From assembly GCA_910579205.1 (NCBI GenBank), contig CAJTTD010000005.1:62001-126000 (forward strand): a stretch of 64,000 nucleotides of DNA, read 5' to 3'. The notes beneath the pieces are model-generated. The model worked only from the letters and a program-made list of their open reading frames with translations. It was not told the DNA's origin and did no database searches. Of the stretch, positions 17,405 to 24,797 are shown in pieces (position 1 is the stretch's first letter; each line of letters opens with the position of its first letter). The position numbers and the translations under genes are program-made. This DNA comes from an uncultured Christensenella sp. GTDB lineage: Bacteria > Bacillota > Clostridia > Christensenellales > Pumilibacteraceae.

Positions 17405-18082
17405 TTAGTCATCACGCTTAACAATATATATATCATACGTCTCGGATGAGCCACCGCCTCCACCTCCCTCATCAGGAAAACGAGCAAAACCACAACGCAA
17501 GCACTTAATAAGCCAAGTCAGTGCCGAATGGACGATCGCCGCAGCACAACCTAAGACAAGTATTGTTAAATTCCCGGCAAAATCAATAATTAACAGTATA
17601 ATTATCCAACCACCTACAATACCTAACAGTCCCGTTAAATTAATAGTACTCGCCACCATCGGGTCATCGACATCATCATCAAACCAATTTACATATACCA
17701 TAAATCCTATAAAAGCAACTACAAGAACACAAAAACCAATAGATACAAATCTATACGTAAACAAGTCCATATTTACAAGCCTAATACCATATATGATGAA
17801 TAATACCGACATTGCAATAACAATTACACCCGCAATTATAAATACCACGGGGGATATACGCACCCGCCTAAACACAATTCCATAAATCAACATCTCACAA
17901 GTATTTATCACTAAAACCAACCACAAAGGAAGAACAAGTAGTAAACAAGTAGACAATATAAACAAAACAATCAAAATCGACGCTGTTGCGCTCATTGCCA
18001 TAGATCTTGCTTTCCCGTTTTTCTTTTTATACTGTTTTTTAGCCATTACAGCGTTATATTTTGCTTTAGATTTTTTATTCAT
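17405..18082 (-). CDS. Polytopic membrane protein of unknown function
   Basis: 225 residues. A Lys-rich cytoplasmic head (1-26) is followed by about six hydrophobic segments arranged as three hairpins, then a tail with a run of six Gly (PDEGGGGGGSS) ending in ETYDIYIVKRDD. No family is recognised. The gene is AT-rich compared with neighbours and lies divergent to a 66-residue Xre-type regulator. It has a near-consensus promoter covered by paired inverted repeats, so it is probably the regulated target of that repressor. Defence, transport or stress roles are all possible; none is shown. Confidence 0.7.
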   Translation of the reverse strand: MNKKSKAKYNAVMAKKQYKKKNGKARSMAMSATASILIVLFILSTCLLLVLPLWLVLVINTCEMLIYGIVFRRVRISPVVFIIAGVIVIAMSVLFIIYGIRLVNMDLFTYRFVSIGFCVLVVAFIGFMVYVNWFDDDVDDPMVASTINLTGLLGIVGGWIIILLIIDFAGNLTILVLGCAAAIVHSALTWLIKCLRCGFARFPDEGGGGGGSSETYDIYIVKRDD

Positions 18083-18108
18083 AATTCATCTCGAAATTCT
18101 TTTTATTA

Positions 18109-18137
18109 ATTATATCAAGTCTCATAAGACTTGTCAA
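18109..18137 (-). promoter_or_regulatory. Near-consensus promoter of the membrane protein gene
   Basis: Minus-strand TTGACA (18137-18132), exactly 17 bases, TATAAT (18114-18109): a perfect consensus promoter. One inverted repeat lies in the spacer and a second overlaps and precedes the -35 box, the expected layout for strong basal promotion under repression. Confidence 0.8.
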
Positions 18138-18151
18138 GTCTTTTTAGACTC
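18117..18151. promoter_or_regulatory. Two tandem operator-like inverted repeats
   Basis: AAGTCT-CATA-AGACTT (18117-18132) and AAGTCT-TTTT-AGACT (18136-18150) share the half-site AAGTCT with a four-base centre, and their centres are 19 bases apart. They lie between the divergent membrane protein gene and the Xre-type gene and overlap promoter elements for the former, and probably for the latter. Confidence 0.7.
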
Positions 18152-18159
18152 ATATTGTA

Positions 18160-18165
18160 TATAAT
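18160..18165 (+). promoter_or_regulatory. -10 element of the Xre-type gene, possible leaderless start
   Basis: TATAAT on the plus strand lies only six bases before the ATG at 18172, and no Shine-Dalgarno site precedes that ATG. If used, transcription would start at or near the start codon. The matching -35 position overlaps the second inverted repeat (AAGTCT), consistent with autoregulation. Confidence 0.45.
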
Positions 18166-18171
18166 AAACTT

Positions 18172-18372
18172 ATGATTTTCGGAGAACGGTTAAAGGAATT
18201 AAGACAATCTCATTCGCTCAGCCAAATGGAACTTTCCGTAAAAACGGGAATAAGCCAATCGGCTATAGCAAAATGGGAGCTTAACAAAACCGAACCTACA
18301 GCCTCGGCTATAATCACGCTTGCTATGTTTTTCGGAGAATCGTCCGACTATATGTTAGGACTGAAAGACTGA
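18172..18372 (+). CDS. Xre/Cro-type HTH transcriptional regulator
   Basis: 66 residues, nearly all one helix-turn-helix domain: FGERLKELRQSHSLSQMEL, then the recognition region TGISQSAIAKWE and LNKTEPTASAIITLAMFF, ending in SSDYMLGLKD as in many small Cro/C1 proteins. It has no extra effector domain, so any signal must act through another partner or through autoregulation. It is divergent to the membrane protein gene, with two inverted repeats between. It ends just before a bidirectional terminator. Confidence 0.88.
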   Translation: MIFGERLKELRQSHSLSQMELSVKTGISQSAIAKWELNKTEPTASAIITLAMFFGESSDYMLGLKD

Positions 18373-18382
18373 TTTACCAAAT

Positions 18383-18424
18383 AAAAAACGAGCTGAAAAA
18401 TCTGTTTGTTCCGCTCGTTTTTTG
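18383..18424. terminator. Bidirectional terminator between the Xre gene and nfnB
   Basis: AAAAAACGAGC (18383-18393) pairs with GCTCGTTTTTT (18413-18423). The symmetric A/T tracts would stop the plus-strand regulator transcript and the minus-strand nfnAB transcript, whose stop is at 18430. Confidence 0.85.
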
Positions 18425-18429
18425 TATTT

Positions 18430-19821
18430 TTACTTATTCTTTGCTCGAATAGCTTTATCTATCTGCTCCGCCGCGTCCTTGCCCGCGCCCATTGCGAGTA
18501 TGACCGTCGCCGCGCCCGTAACGGCGTCGCCGCCCGCATACACCATATCGCGCGTTGTTTTGCCTTGTTCGTCGGTGATGATACCGCCCCACTTTTGCGT
18601 TTGTATACCGGGCGTGGTGTTTTTTATGAGCGGATTGGGCGATGTGCCTATAGCCACGATAACGCAATCGACTTCGAGATCGAACTCGCTGTTTTCTATG
18701 GGAACGGGTCGTCTTCTGCCCGAAGCGTCCGGTTCGCCAAGCTGCATTTTTTGACAGCGCAACGCTTTGACGTTTTTATGCTCGTCCCCCACCACTTCCA
18801 AAGGCGCGGTCAACAACATAAATTCGACGCCCTCTTCTTTGGCGTGTTCCACTTCTTCTTTACGCGCGGGCAGCTCCGATTCGCCGCGACGGTAAACTAT
18901 AACGACGCGTTCCGCGCCCAACCGAAGCGCGCACCGCGCAGCATCCATCGCCACGTTGCCGCCGCCTACTACAGCCACGGCGCGGCTTTTTTGTATGGGA
19001 GTGTCCGAATCCTCGCGGTACGCCTTCATCAGATTGACGCGCGTCAAAAACTCGTTTGCCGAATATACACCCTTAAGATCCTCGCCTTTAACGCGCATAA
19101 AGTTGGGAAGCCCCGCGCCGCTGCCTATAAACACCGCCTTATACTCGCCGTCTATAAGCTCGTCAATAAGAACTGTGCGCCCGACTACGGTATTCAGCTC
19201 GAACTTAACGCCGCGCGACTTTAAGTTTTCTATTTCCTTTTCAACTATGCTCTTGGGCAAGCGAAACTCTGGAATGCCGTAAACCAGCACGCCGCCCGCG
19301 GTATGTAACGCCTCGAAAACGGTTACTTCGTATCCGCGCGAAGCAAGCTCGCCCGCGCACGACAGACCTGCGGGACCGGACCCTACGACGGCGACTTTTA
19401 TCCCGTTGGTCAATGCGCGATCTGCTTTGCCCGCGTTGTGCGCGTTGTGATGATCGGCTACGAAACGTTCGAGCCGACCTATCGCCACTGGTTCGCCGTT
19501 CTTGCCGCGAACGCATTTGCTTTCGCACTGCGTTTCTTGCGGGCAAACTCTGCCGCAAACGGCGGCGAGAGAGCTCGATCTTGCTATCACTTGGTACGCG
19601 CCTTCGTAATCGCCTTCTTTTATTTTGCGAATAAACGCGGGTATGTCTATGCCGACGGGACATCCGCTTTGACACGGCTTGGTCTTGCAGTCGAGACAGC
19701 GTTCGGCTTCCGCACGCGCTTGCTCTTCCGTATAGCCGAGCGCAACTTCTTTAAAATTTTTCGCCCGCTCCTTTGCGTCTTGAACGGGCATTGGATTTTT
19801 TGTTTTAGAAAGATCAGCCAT
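18430..19821 (-). CDS. nfnB: NfnB-like NADPH-binding flavoprotein (GltA/GltD-type)
   Basis: 463 residues from the ATG at 19821; the open frame runs 18 codons further but that part lies inside nfnA. Cys motifs for [4Fe-4S] clusters appear near the N-terminus (CLDCKTKPCQSGCP and CGRVCPQETQCESKC). Two Rossmann folds follow (VAVVGSGPAGLSCAGEL for FAD and VAVVGGGNVAMDAAR for NADPH), ending in the YAGGDAVTGAATVI FAD motif. Paired with nfnA it fits NADH-dependent ferredoxin:NADP oxidoreductase (NfnAB). It could also be annotated as the glutamate synthase small subunit, but no gltB-type large subunit is present. The eight-base overlap with nfnA supports a complex. Confidence 0.88.
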   Translation of the reverse strand: MADLSKTKNPMPVQDAKERAKNFKEVALGYTEEQARAEAERCLDCKTKPCQSGCPVGIDIPAFIRKIKEGDYEGAYQVIARSSSLAAVCGRVCPQETQCESKCVRGKNGEPVAIGRLERFVADHHNAHNAGKADRALTNGIKVAVVGSGPAGLSCAGELASRGYEVTVFEALHTAGGVLVYGIPEFRLPKSIVEKEIENLKSRGVKFELNTVVGRTVLIDELIDGEYKAVFIGSGAGLPNFMRVKGEDLKGVYSANEFLTRVNLMKAYREDSDTPIQKSRAVAVVGGGNVAMDAARCALRLGAERVVIVYRRGESELPARKEEVEHAKEEGVEFMLLTAPLEVVGDEHKNVKALRCQKMQLGEPDASGRRRPVPIENSEFDLEVDCVIVAIGTSPNPLIKNTTPGIQTQKWGGIITDEQGKTTRDMVYAGGDAVTGAATVILAMGAGKDAAEQIDKAIRAKNK

Positions 19822-20662
19822 TTCCGTTACCGCCGTTAAAAAGATTACACTCCTCGTCGTAGGCGTGTTTTTCAAAATCGGAATACATTCTGCCGCGCTC
19901 TATCGCCTCGTCGAAGTCTACGAGATGTCCGTCGAAGTCTGGACCGTCCACGCAAGCGAATTTCATTTGCCCGCCGACAGTCAGTCTGCAGCCGCCGCAC
20001 ATACCCGTTCCGTCTATCATTATCGGGTTCATGGACACTACCGTTTTTATCCCGTACTTTTCGGTGAGCTTGCACACGAACTTCATCATGACGAGCGGGC
20101 CTATGGCTATCACTTCGTCGTACTTGTTGCCCGCGTCGATGAGGTTTTGCAACGCGTCGGTAACAAGCCCTTTCTCTCCCGCCGACCCGTCGTCCGTCAT
20201 CAGTCTGAACTCGTCCGAAAAAGCGCGGAACTCGTCCTCGAGTATGACGAGATCTTTGTTGCGAAATCCTATCACCGAGTGCACCTTAGCGCCGAGCTCG
20301 TGCAATTTTTTTGCCGTAGGGAGGGCTATGGCGCAGCCCACGCCGCCGCCTATAACGGCGACCGATCTCAAGCCGCAAAGCTCCGTCGGATTGCCGAGCG
20401 GTCCTACAAAATCGTGTATGCAGTCTCCCGCTTCCAGCCTGTCGAGCTTGTGCGTCGTAGCGCCCACTATCTGATATATGATCGTTACCGTGCCTTTATC
20501 GCCGTCGTAATCCGCTATGGTGAGCGGGATGCGCTCGCCGTCGCCGTCTACGCGCAGTATGACAAACTGCCCGGGCGCGGCTTTTTTTGCCACTTGCGGA
20601 CAGTGCACTACCATGCGCGATACGGTGGGATTGAGTCTGTCTTTACCGAGTATTTTATACAT
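19814..20662 (-). CDS. nfnA: NfnA-like ferredoxin-NAD(P) reductase subunit
   Basis: 282 residues with a ferredoxin-reductase FAD barrel (RIPLTIADYD), an NAD-binding part (VAVIGGGVGCAIALP) and a C-terminal [2Fe-2S] motif (TGMCGGCRLTVGG with a later Cys in KFACVDGPDFDGH). This spelling is typical of NfnA/SudB rather than PyrK, which it otherwise resembles. It would exchange electrons between NADH, ferredoxin and NADPH together with NfnB. A predicted promoter lies at 20699-20727. Confidence 0.88.
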   Translation of the reverse strand: MYKILGKDRLNPTVSRMVVHCPQVAKKAAPGQFVILRVDGDGERIPLTIADYDGDKGTVTIIYQIVGATTHKLDRLEAGDCIHDFVGPLGNPTELCGLRSVAVIGGGVGCAIALPTAKKLHELGAKVHSVIGFRNKDLVILEDEFRAFSDEFRLMTDDGSAGEKGLVTDALQNLIDAGNKYDEVIAIGPLVMMKFVCKLTEKYGIKTVVSMNPIMIDGTGMCGGCRLTVGGQMKFACVDGPDFDGHLVDFDEAIERGRMYSDFEKHAYDEECNLFNGGNGNG

Positions 20663-20698
20663 GACCGTTTTACCTGCCTTGAGAATCGACTCGATAAC

Positions 20699-20727
20699 AG
20701 TTTAACACAATCGCGGATATTTATCAA
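20699..20727 (-). promoter_or_regulatory. Predicted promoter of nfnAB
   Basis: Minus-strand TTGATA (20727-20722), 17-base spacer, TAAACT (20704-20699). The transcription start would be near 20692, about 30 bases before the nfnA ATG. Confidence 0.5.
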
Positions 20728-20768
20728 CCGATTAAACGCAATATAAAAACTCCGCCGACATTCGCGCG

Positions 20769-21479
20769 CTAATCGGTCAAAGCTATGTACGCATAGACTA
20801 TCGCTTTTACGTGTATGAGCCTTAAAAACGACAGTGTGCTACGAGACGCTTGACCGTCAAGTTCTACCGCCGATAACAGAGCGTTTTGCAACGCGCGGTT
20901 TGCGCAGTCGTAAGCGAGCTTTTCCAATCGACGACAGCAAGAAAATACGGCGCGCTCGGCGGCAGCGTCCGTTATATTGCCGCGGTCAAGCTCCGTTACG
21001 GCGGCAAATACGGACGAGAACCATTCGCCCGTCAAATACTCCAAAGCGCGGCGATCCCGCTCGTCGCAATCGAGTTTGGGATATTCCAAAGCGAAATAAT
21101 GCGAGTCGGCGTTTACCGACACGAGCGTTTTTACGTCCGACTCTCTGTCGTATACGGCGGCTATCACGCGGTATTCGCCGTCGTTGTAGATATGCCCCGC
21201 TCCGCCGCGGTCGGACGCAGTTTGCGCCGCCGTCAACGCTTCCACCCGTTCGTCCGTTTTTGCCGTCGCCAAAAAATAAAACGTCTTGCCGCCGAACGAC
21301 GGGCTGCCGCCCGCTGTCTCCGTAAGACCGGGCAGCAACCACACAAGCGCGCAGATGCCCGCGGTAAGCAGCAAAAGCACGATAACAAGTACTCCCGCAG
21401 CGCGCTTAGGTCGGCGCGGGTCCCTATACTTTTCCGAACGGCGCGGTCGCCGCGATATTATATACGGATGATCTTCCAT
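20769..21479 (-). CDS. Single-pass membrane protein with a probable SPOR-like domain
   Basis: 236 residues. A basic cytoplasmic head (1-27) leads into one membrane segment (about 28-50), then an outside region. Residues about 63-120 read GKTFYFLATAKTDERVEAL, GGAGHIYNDGEYRVIAAVY and DRESDVKTL, which has the strand-helix pattern and the GAG-IY-EYRV-A-Y signature of SPOR peptidoglycan-binding domains. The rest is helical. SPOR proteins bind denuded glycan strands at division or sporulation septa; the match is by eye and moderate. It is not obviously in an operon. Confidence 0.55.
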   Translation of the reverse strand: MEDHPYIISRRPRRSEKYRDPRRPKRAAGVLVIVLLLLTAGICALVWLLPGLTETAGGSPSFGGKTFYFLATAKTDERVEALTAAQTASDRGGAGHIYNDGEYRVIAAVYDRESDVKTLVSVNADSHYFALEYPKLDCDERDRRALEYLTGEWFSSVFAAVTELDRGNITDAAAERAVFSCCRRLEKLAYDCANRALQNALLSAVELDGQASRSTLSFLRLIHVKAIVYAYIALTD

Positions 21480-21626
21480 GCACGCTCTTGCCTTTACGGT
21501 ACGGATATGATATACTGGTACCGTTATATACGGCTTGACTTCCGCCGCGCGGCAAAAGCTTTTTGCTATGCCTAACGCACGGCGCGCATTGCCGATTATT
21601 ATGTATATTAATCAAACGGGGGCATT

Positions 21627-22292
21627 ATGCAATATCACATTCAAACCGCGCCTATATGGGACTCATACAAACAAGACGGGTGTCCGTTGTGCAAGCTGCG
21701 CTCGGCGAAAGAAGCGACCCTCGTAAAACAGTATCTTTCCGACAACGTGATGGATCCCGATTTCAGAGTCGCGTCCAATTCCGTCGGGTTCTGCGCGGAC
21801 CATATCCGCGCGCTTTACGGCGGGCAAAACAAACTGGGGCTTGCGCTTCAGCTCGAAACGCGCGCCGCGTTCTTGAACGATCTGATATCCAAACCGCCGA
21901 CCGACAAGAAATCGGCAAAAAAGACCGCCGAGCATATATCGAAGCATACGGGCTGCGTCATATGCACGACGCTCGACGAGATAATGCCGCGCTACTACAT
22001 GACCGTAGCGCAAATGTTTTGCGCCGAAAGCGAATTCCCCGCGCTGTTCTCTCAAGCGGAACACTGCTTGAAACACGCCGAATACTTGTACAAAAACGCC
22101 GAATACGCGGGCAAAAGCACGGCGGAATTTCTAAAAGCTTTGACATCGGCGCTCAAGCGCGAACTTAAAGCGACCGAAAAGGCGCTGCGCGCGTTTGCCG
22201 ACTGTTTCGATTTTAAAAATGCGGGCATGCGTCCCGACACTCAAGCTTTGCCCCGCGCGATACGGTTGTTGATAACGGACAAAATACTTTGA
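21627..22292 (+). CDS. DUF6062-like protein with paired cysteines
   Basis: 221 residues, soluble and helical. Two similar Cys motifs occur: CPLC at residues 19-22 with FCADH at 55-59, and CVIC at 110-113. They resemble a small metal site and are the hallmark of the uncharacterised clostridial DUF6062 family as I remember it. The ATG follows a GGGGG site. It stands alone on the plus strand, divergent from the SPOR-like gene and convergent with the small RNA gene. No function is known. Confidence 0.6.
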   Translation: MQYHIQTAPIWDSYKQDGCPLCKLRSAKEATLVKQYLSDNVMDPDFRVASNSVGFCADHIRALYGGQNKLGLALQLETRAAFLNDLISKPPTDKKSAKKTAEHISKHTGCVICTTLDEIMPRYYMTVAQMFCAESEFPALFSQAEHCLKHAEYLYKNAEYAGKSTAEFLKALTSALKRELKATEKALRAFADCFDFKNAGMRPDTQALPRAIRLLITDKIL

Positions 22293-22323
22293 ACGAACGC
22301 TACTACGCGTGAAAAACGGCAAC

Positions 22324-22524
22324 AAAAAAATCCCGCCTGTGCCGCAAATCGATACGCCGTATTCAAACCCGCCCGATGGCAGGTGGGTCGGCTGACGCGG
22401 TCTTTTGTCATCCCCTGCTTACTTTCGTAAAATTACTGAGGCCCGACATATCAACGCGTACGCACCATCCCTTTTATAGATTGAGGTTATAAATAAGGCG
22501 TTATTTCGTACACCGCAGGATGTA
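22324..22524 (-). ncRNA. ssrS: Candidate small structured RNA, 6S-like
   Basis: No protein is seen here, but a complete RNA gene layout is. A consensus promoter lies at 22530-22558, then about 200 transcribed bases, then TTTTTTT. The 5' AUCCUGC (about 22520) can pair with GCGGGAU at the 3' end just before the U tract, closing a long rod. An internal hairpin near the 3' side, GACCCACCUGCC with GGGCGGGUU, and a large interior are as expected for 6S RNA, which binds sigma-A RNA polymerase. Length, closing stem and 3' hairpin fit 6S. Another regulatory RNA is possible, since I could not fold it or compare it with a covariance model. Confidence 0.55.
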
Positions 22525-22529
22525 CCTAT

Positions 22530-22558
22530 ATTATATACGGAAGCCGAAAAAAAATCAA
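22530..22558 (-). promoter_or_regulatory. Promoter of the small RNA gene
   Basis: Minus-strand TTGATT (22558-22553), 17-base spacer, TATAAT (22535-22530). No reading frame with a ribosome binding site follows within 200 bases. Confidence 0.7.
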
Positions 22559-22600
22559 TATCGGTATAAAAATTTTTTGAAAAAAATTTTGACAAACCTA

Positions 22601-22629
22601 TTGACAATCGTCATTTTTTATGTTATATC
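22601..22629 (+). promoter_or_regulatory. Promoter-like sequence facing the TPR gene antisense
   Basis: Plus-strand TTGACA (22601-22606), 17-base spacer, TATATC (22624-22629). It points into the 3' end of the convergent 705-codon gene. It may be a genuine antisense start or chance in AT-rich DNA. Confidence 0.3.
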
Positions 22630-22664
22630 GCCGCGCTCGAAACCATACTTTTGCCGCATATATT

Positions 22665-24782
22665 TTACGGCTGCGCTTCTGTCTTGTACTTTTTGACGTA
22701 AGCCGATACGTCGGGTATCCACCCCGCTCGCTCGGTAAATTTTTCGTATAAAGCTCTGACATCGGAATAAGAAACGCTCTTTCCCAAAAAATTTACGATA
22801 TAATAATGCATAAACGAGTCGAACAACTTTTTGTCGCCCAATTTTTCCGCGGAGCGTATTTGCTGCGCTACGATGTCGTACGTGGGAACGCCGCGCTTAC
22901 ACAGCATTTCGAGTATATGTATAGCTGGCAGCATATTGCCCGTAGCGGTGAGGTACGTGGAAAGCTGCAATAAAAAGTCGTCGTCTCCGTCAAGTTTGTA
23001 TACCACATTGGATAGAGCGGTATCCCTTGCCCGATATTTGGTTATGTATACCGCATACGACGCGCCGTAATAGTACGCGCTTTTTTTGTGGCGCAATCTT
23101 TTTAACATCATAGACTTGCGCTTTTCATCGCCCGTTTTGGCGGCAAGCACCGCCGACATTGCCGCCGTCTTGTCGTCGTTTCTTATCGTATCGAACAGCA
23201 TTTTGTAATTGCGCGCGCATTCGGAAAAGTTGCCGAGTATCAAATGCGCCTCGGCGCAAACGCTGTACCCGTATTCCGCGTCGGGTCGTATCTTTTTGTA
23301 CTCCTCCGCATACCGCGCCACAGCGTGATACTCTTGCAATACGGACTGAATATCAATAAGCAAATACAGCACGGGCATATAGCCCTTATCTATATCGTAC
23401 GATCTGCGCGCATTTTCGAGTGCCGCGGCATAATCGCGTTTTTTGTAATCGATGTACGCCTTGTAATACCAATACTGTTCGTAATACTCTTTTGCGGGAT
23501 GCCGTTCCAGCGCGGCGAGCGCGCCCTCGAAATTTTCCGTTTCTATAAGACAAGACGCTTCGTCGAACAGATTTTCAAACAACTGAAATTCAGAAGCGAG
23601 CAGACTGTACATCTCCGCAGCCTTACCGTAATCCATTGCGGAAACGTAAGCCTCCGCGCTTTTTATGTAAGCAACGGGGTCGTCTGGACGCGCGGCGCGC
23701 ATTCGCTCGGCAGTAGATACGGCAAGCTCTACGCGTTTTGTCAAAAGATATAGGTCTATGAGCCGCACGTAAACGCCCGCGTGCAAGTCGTCGCCCATGG
23801 AAAGCGCGTCGTTCATGAGTTCTATCGCCCAACCGTGATCGCTCTTTTGACAGAGTATTTCGGCGGCGTTGTCGAACACAGACCATACGTTCATGCGCTC
23901 GTTCTTGTCTGCGACGTTTTTACTTTCGGCTATCGCCGACAGATAATCGCTTAGTGCGCGATCGACGTCGTTCATAGAGTGATACGCATAACCGCGCCGC
24001 GAATACGCGCGCATTCTTTCCGCCGCCGTGCGGGACGCAGATATCGCCGCCGTAAATTTTGCTATCCTATTTTCCGCATCGGTCTTGGACGGGTCGTACA
24101 CGAATGTGTCCGTATCGCACTCGACCGATATCTCGGTATATTCACCGTCGTCTGTATCGTGGTAACTTATCATGCCGAAGTCGGCGATCAATACGGCGGT
24201 CTTGCCGTTTTCCGCCCGCCCCGCATAAATGCGGTAAGCGCCGTCTCCCCAGCCCGAAGAAAACACGGCGTACTGTTTATCGTACAAACTGACCACGGTG
24301 TGCGTCTGACCGTCGAGAACTATCAAGCCCGACAACGGCGACAGTTCGTCGTTTATATGCGACCTGAAAACATCGTAGCCTTTTTCGTCCGAAAACGCGC
24401 AAACACCCGATACTATAGGCACAGCACCAGCATCGGAAGCAGTAGCTAAACGCAAAAGGTCGCTCGCACTGCAAACGATATCCCATTTGACGGGCTTGTC
24501 CTCGGTAAACCTAAGCCCCGCGTACGCGACGCGCTCCCCTTCGTCCGTCATGCAACCGAGACAGAACGGAAAAGCGAGCGCGCCGAAATTTCCTTCGAGC
24601 GGCAAATACCGCCGCGCGGCGGAATATGCGTCGAACATTACCACTTTACCGCCGTCCAGCCGAATAAAGTCGAACTCGGTATATGTAAGCGGCACGCCGC
24701 AAGCGTTACGCATGGAAATGACCGCGCCGAGATCTACGGGCGCGGTCAAATACTTTTTGGGGATCTTTACAGTTTTATACAA
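22665..24782 (-). CDS. DUF4241-like domain fused to TPR repeats
   Basis: 705 residues, starting with TTG (24782) after a GGAAAAG site; the next in-frame ATG is residue 24. The N-terminal ~215 residues resemble DUF4241: residues 175-188 read SSGWGDGAYRIYAG, followed by KTAVLIADFGMI, the family's hallmark as I recall it. From about residue 245 the protein is helical with tetratricopeptide-like units such as AYSRRGYAYHSMNDVDRAL and YYKAYIDYKKRDYAAALENA. DUF4241 proteins are often found near contact-dependent immunity genes, but nothing of that kind is next to it. It follows dapL by 15 bases, so it is probably in the pyrG-dapL transcript. Cytoplasmic, function unknown. Confidence 0.6.
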   Translation of the reverse strand: MYKTVKIPKKYLTAPVDLGAVISMRNACGVPLTYTEFDFIRLDGGKVVMFDAYSAARRYLPLEGNFGALAFPFCLGCMTDEGERVAYAGLRFTEDKPVKWDIVCSASDLLRLATASDAGAVPIVSGVCAFSDEKGYDVFRSHINDELSPLSGLIVLDGQTHTVVSLYDKQYAVFSSGWGDGAYRIYAGRAENGKTAVLIADFGMISYHDTDDGEYTEISVECDTDTFVYDPSKTDAENRIAKFTAAISASRTAAERMRAYSRRGYAYHSMNDVDRALSDYLSAIAESKNVADKNERMNVWSVFDNAAEILCQKSDHGWAIELMNDALSMGDDLHAGVYVRLIDLYLLTKRVELAVSTAERMRAARPDDPVAYIKSAEAYVSAMDYGKAAEMYSLLASEFQLFENLFDEASCLIETENFEGALAALERHPAKEYYEQYWYYKAYIDYKKRDYAAALENARRSYDIDKGYMPVLYLLIDIQSVLQEYHAVARYAEEYKKIRPDAEYGYSVCAEAHLILGNFSECARNYKMLFDTIRNDDKTAAMSAVLAAKTGDEKRKSMMLKRLRHKKSAYYYGASYAVYITKYRARDTALSNVVYKLDGDDDFLLQLSTYLTATGNMLPAIHILEMLCKRGVPTYDIVAQQIRSAEKLGDKKLFDSFMHYYIVNFLGKSVSYSDVRALYEKFTERAGWIPDVSAYVKKYKTEAQP

Positions 24783-24797
24783 TTCTTTTCCGTATTT

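Noticed and set aside
18430..20662. Glutamate synthase (GltBD) for the flavoprotein pair
   Set aside because: No large glutamine-dependent subunit is present, and the small PyrK-like partner with the TGMCGGC motif is the NfnA/SudB type.
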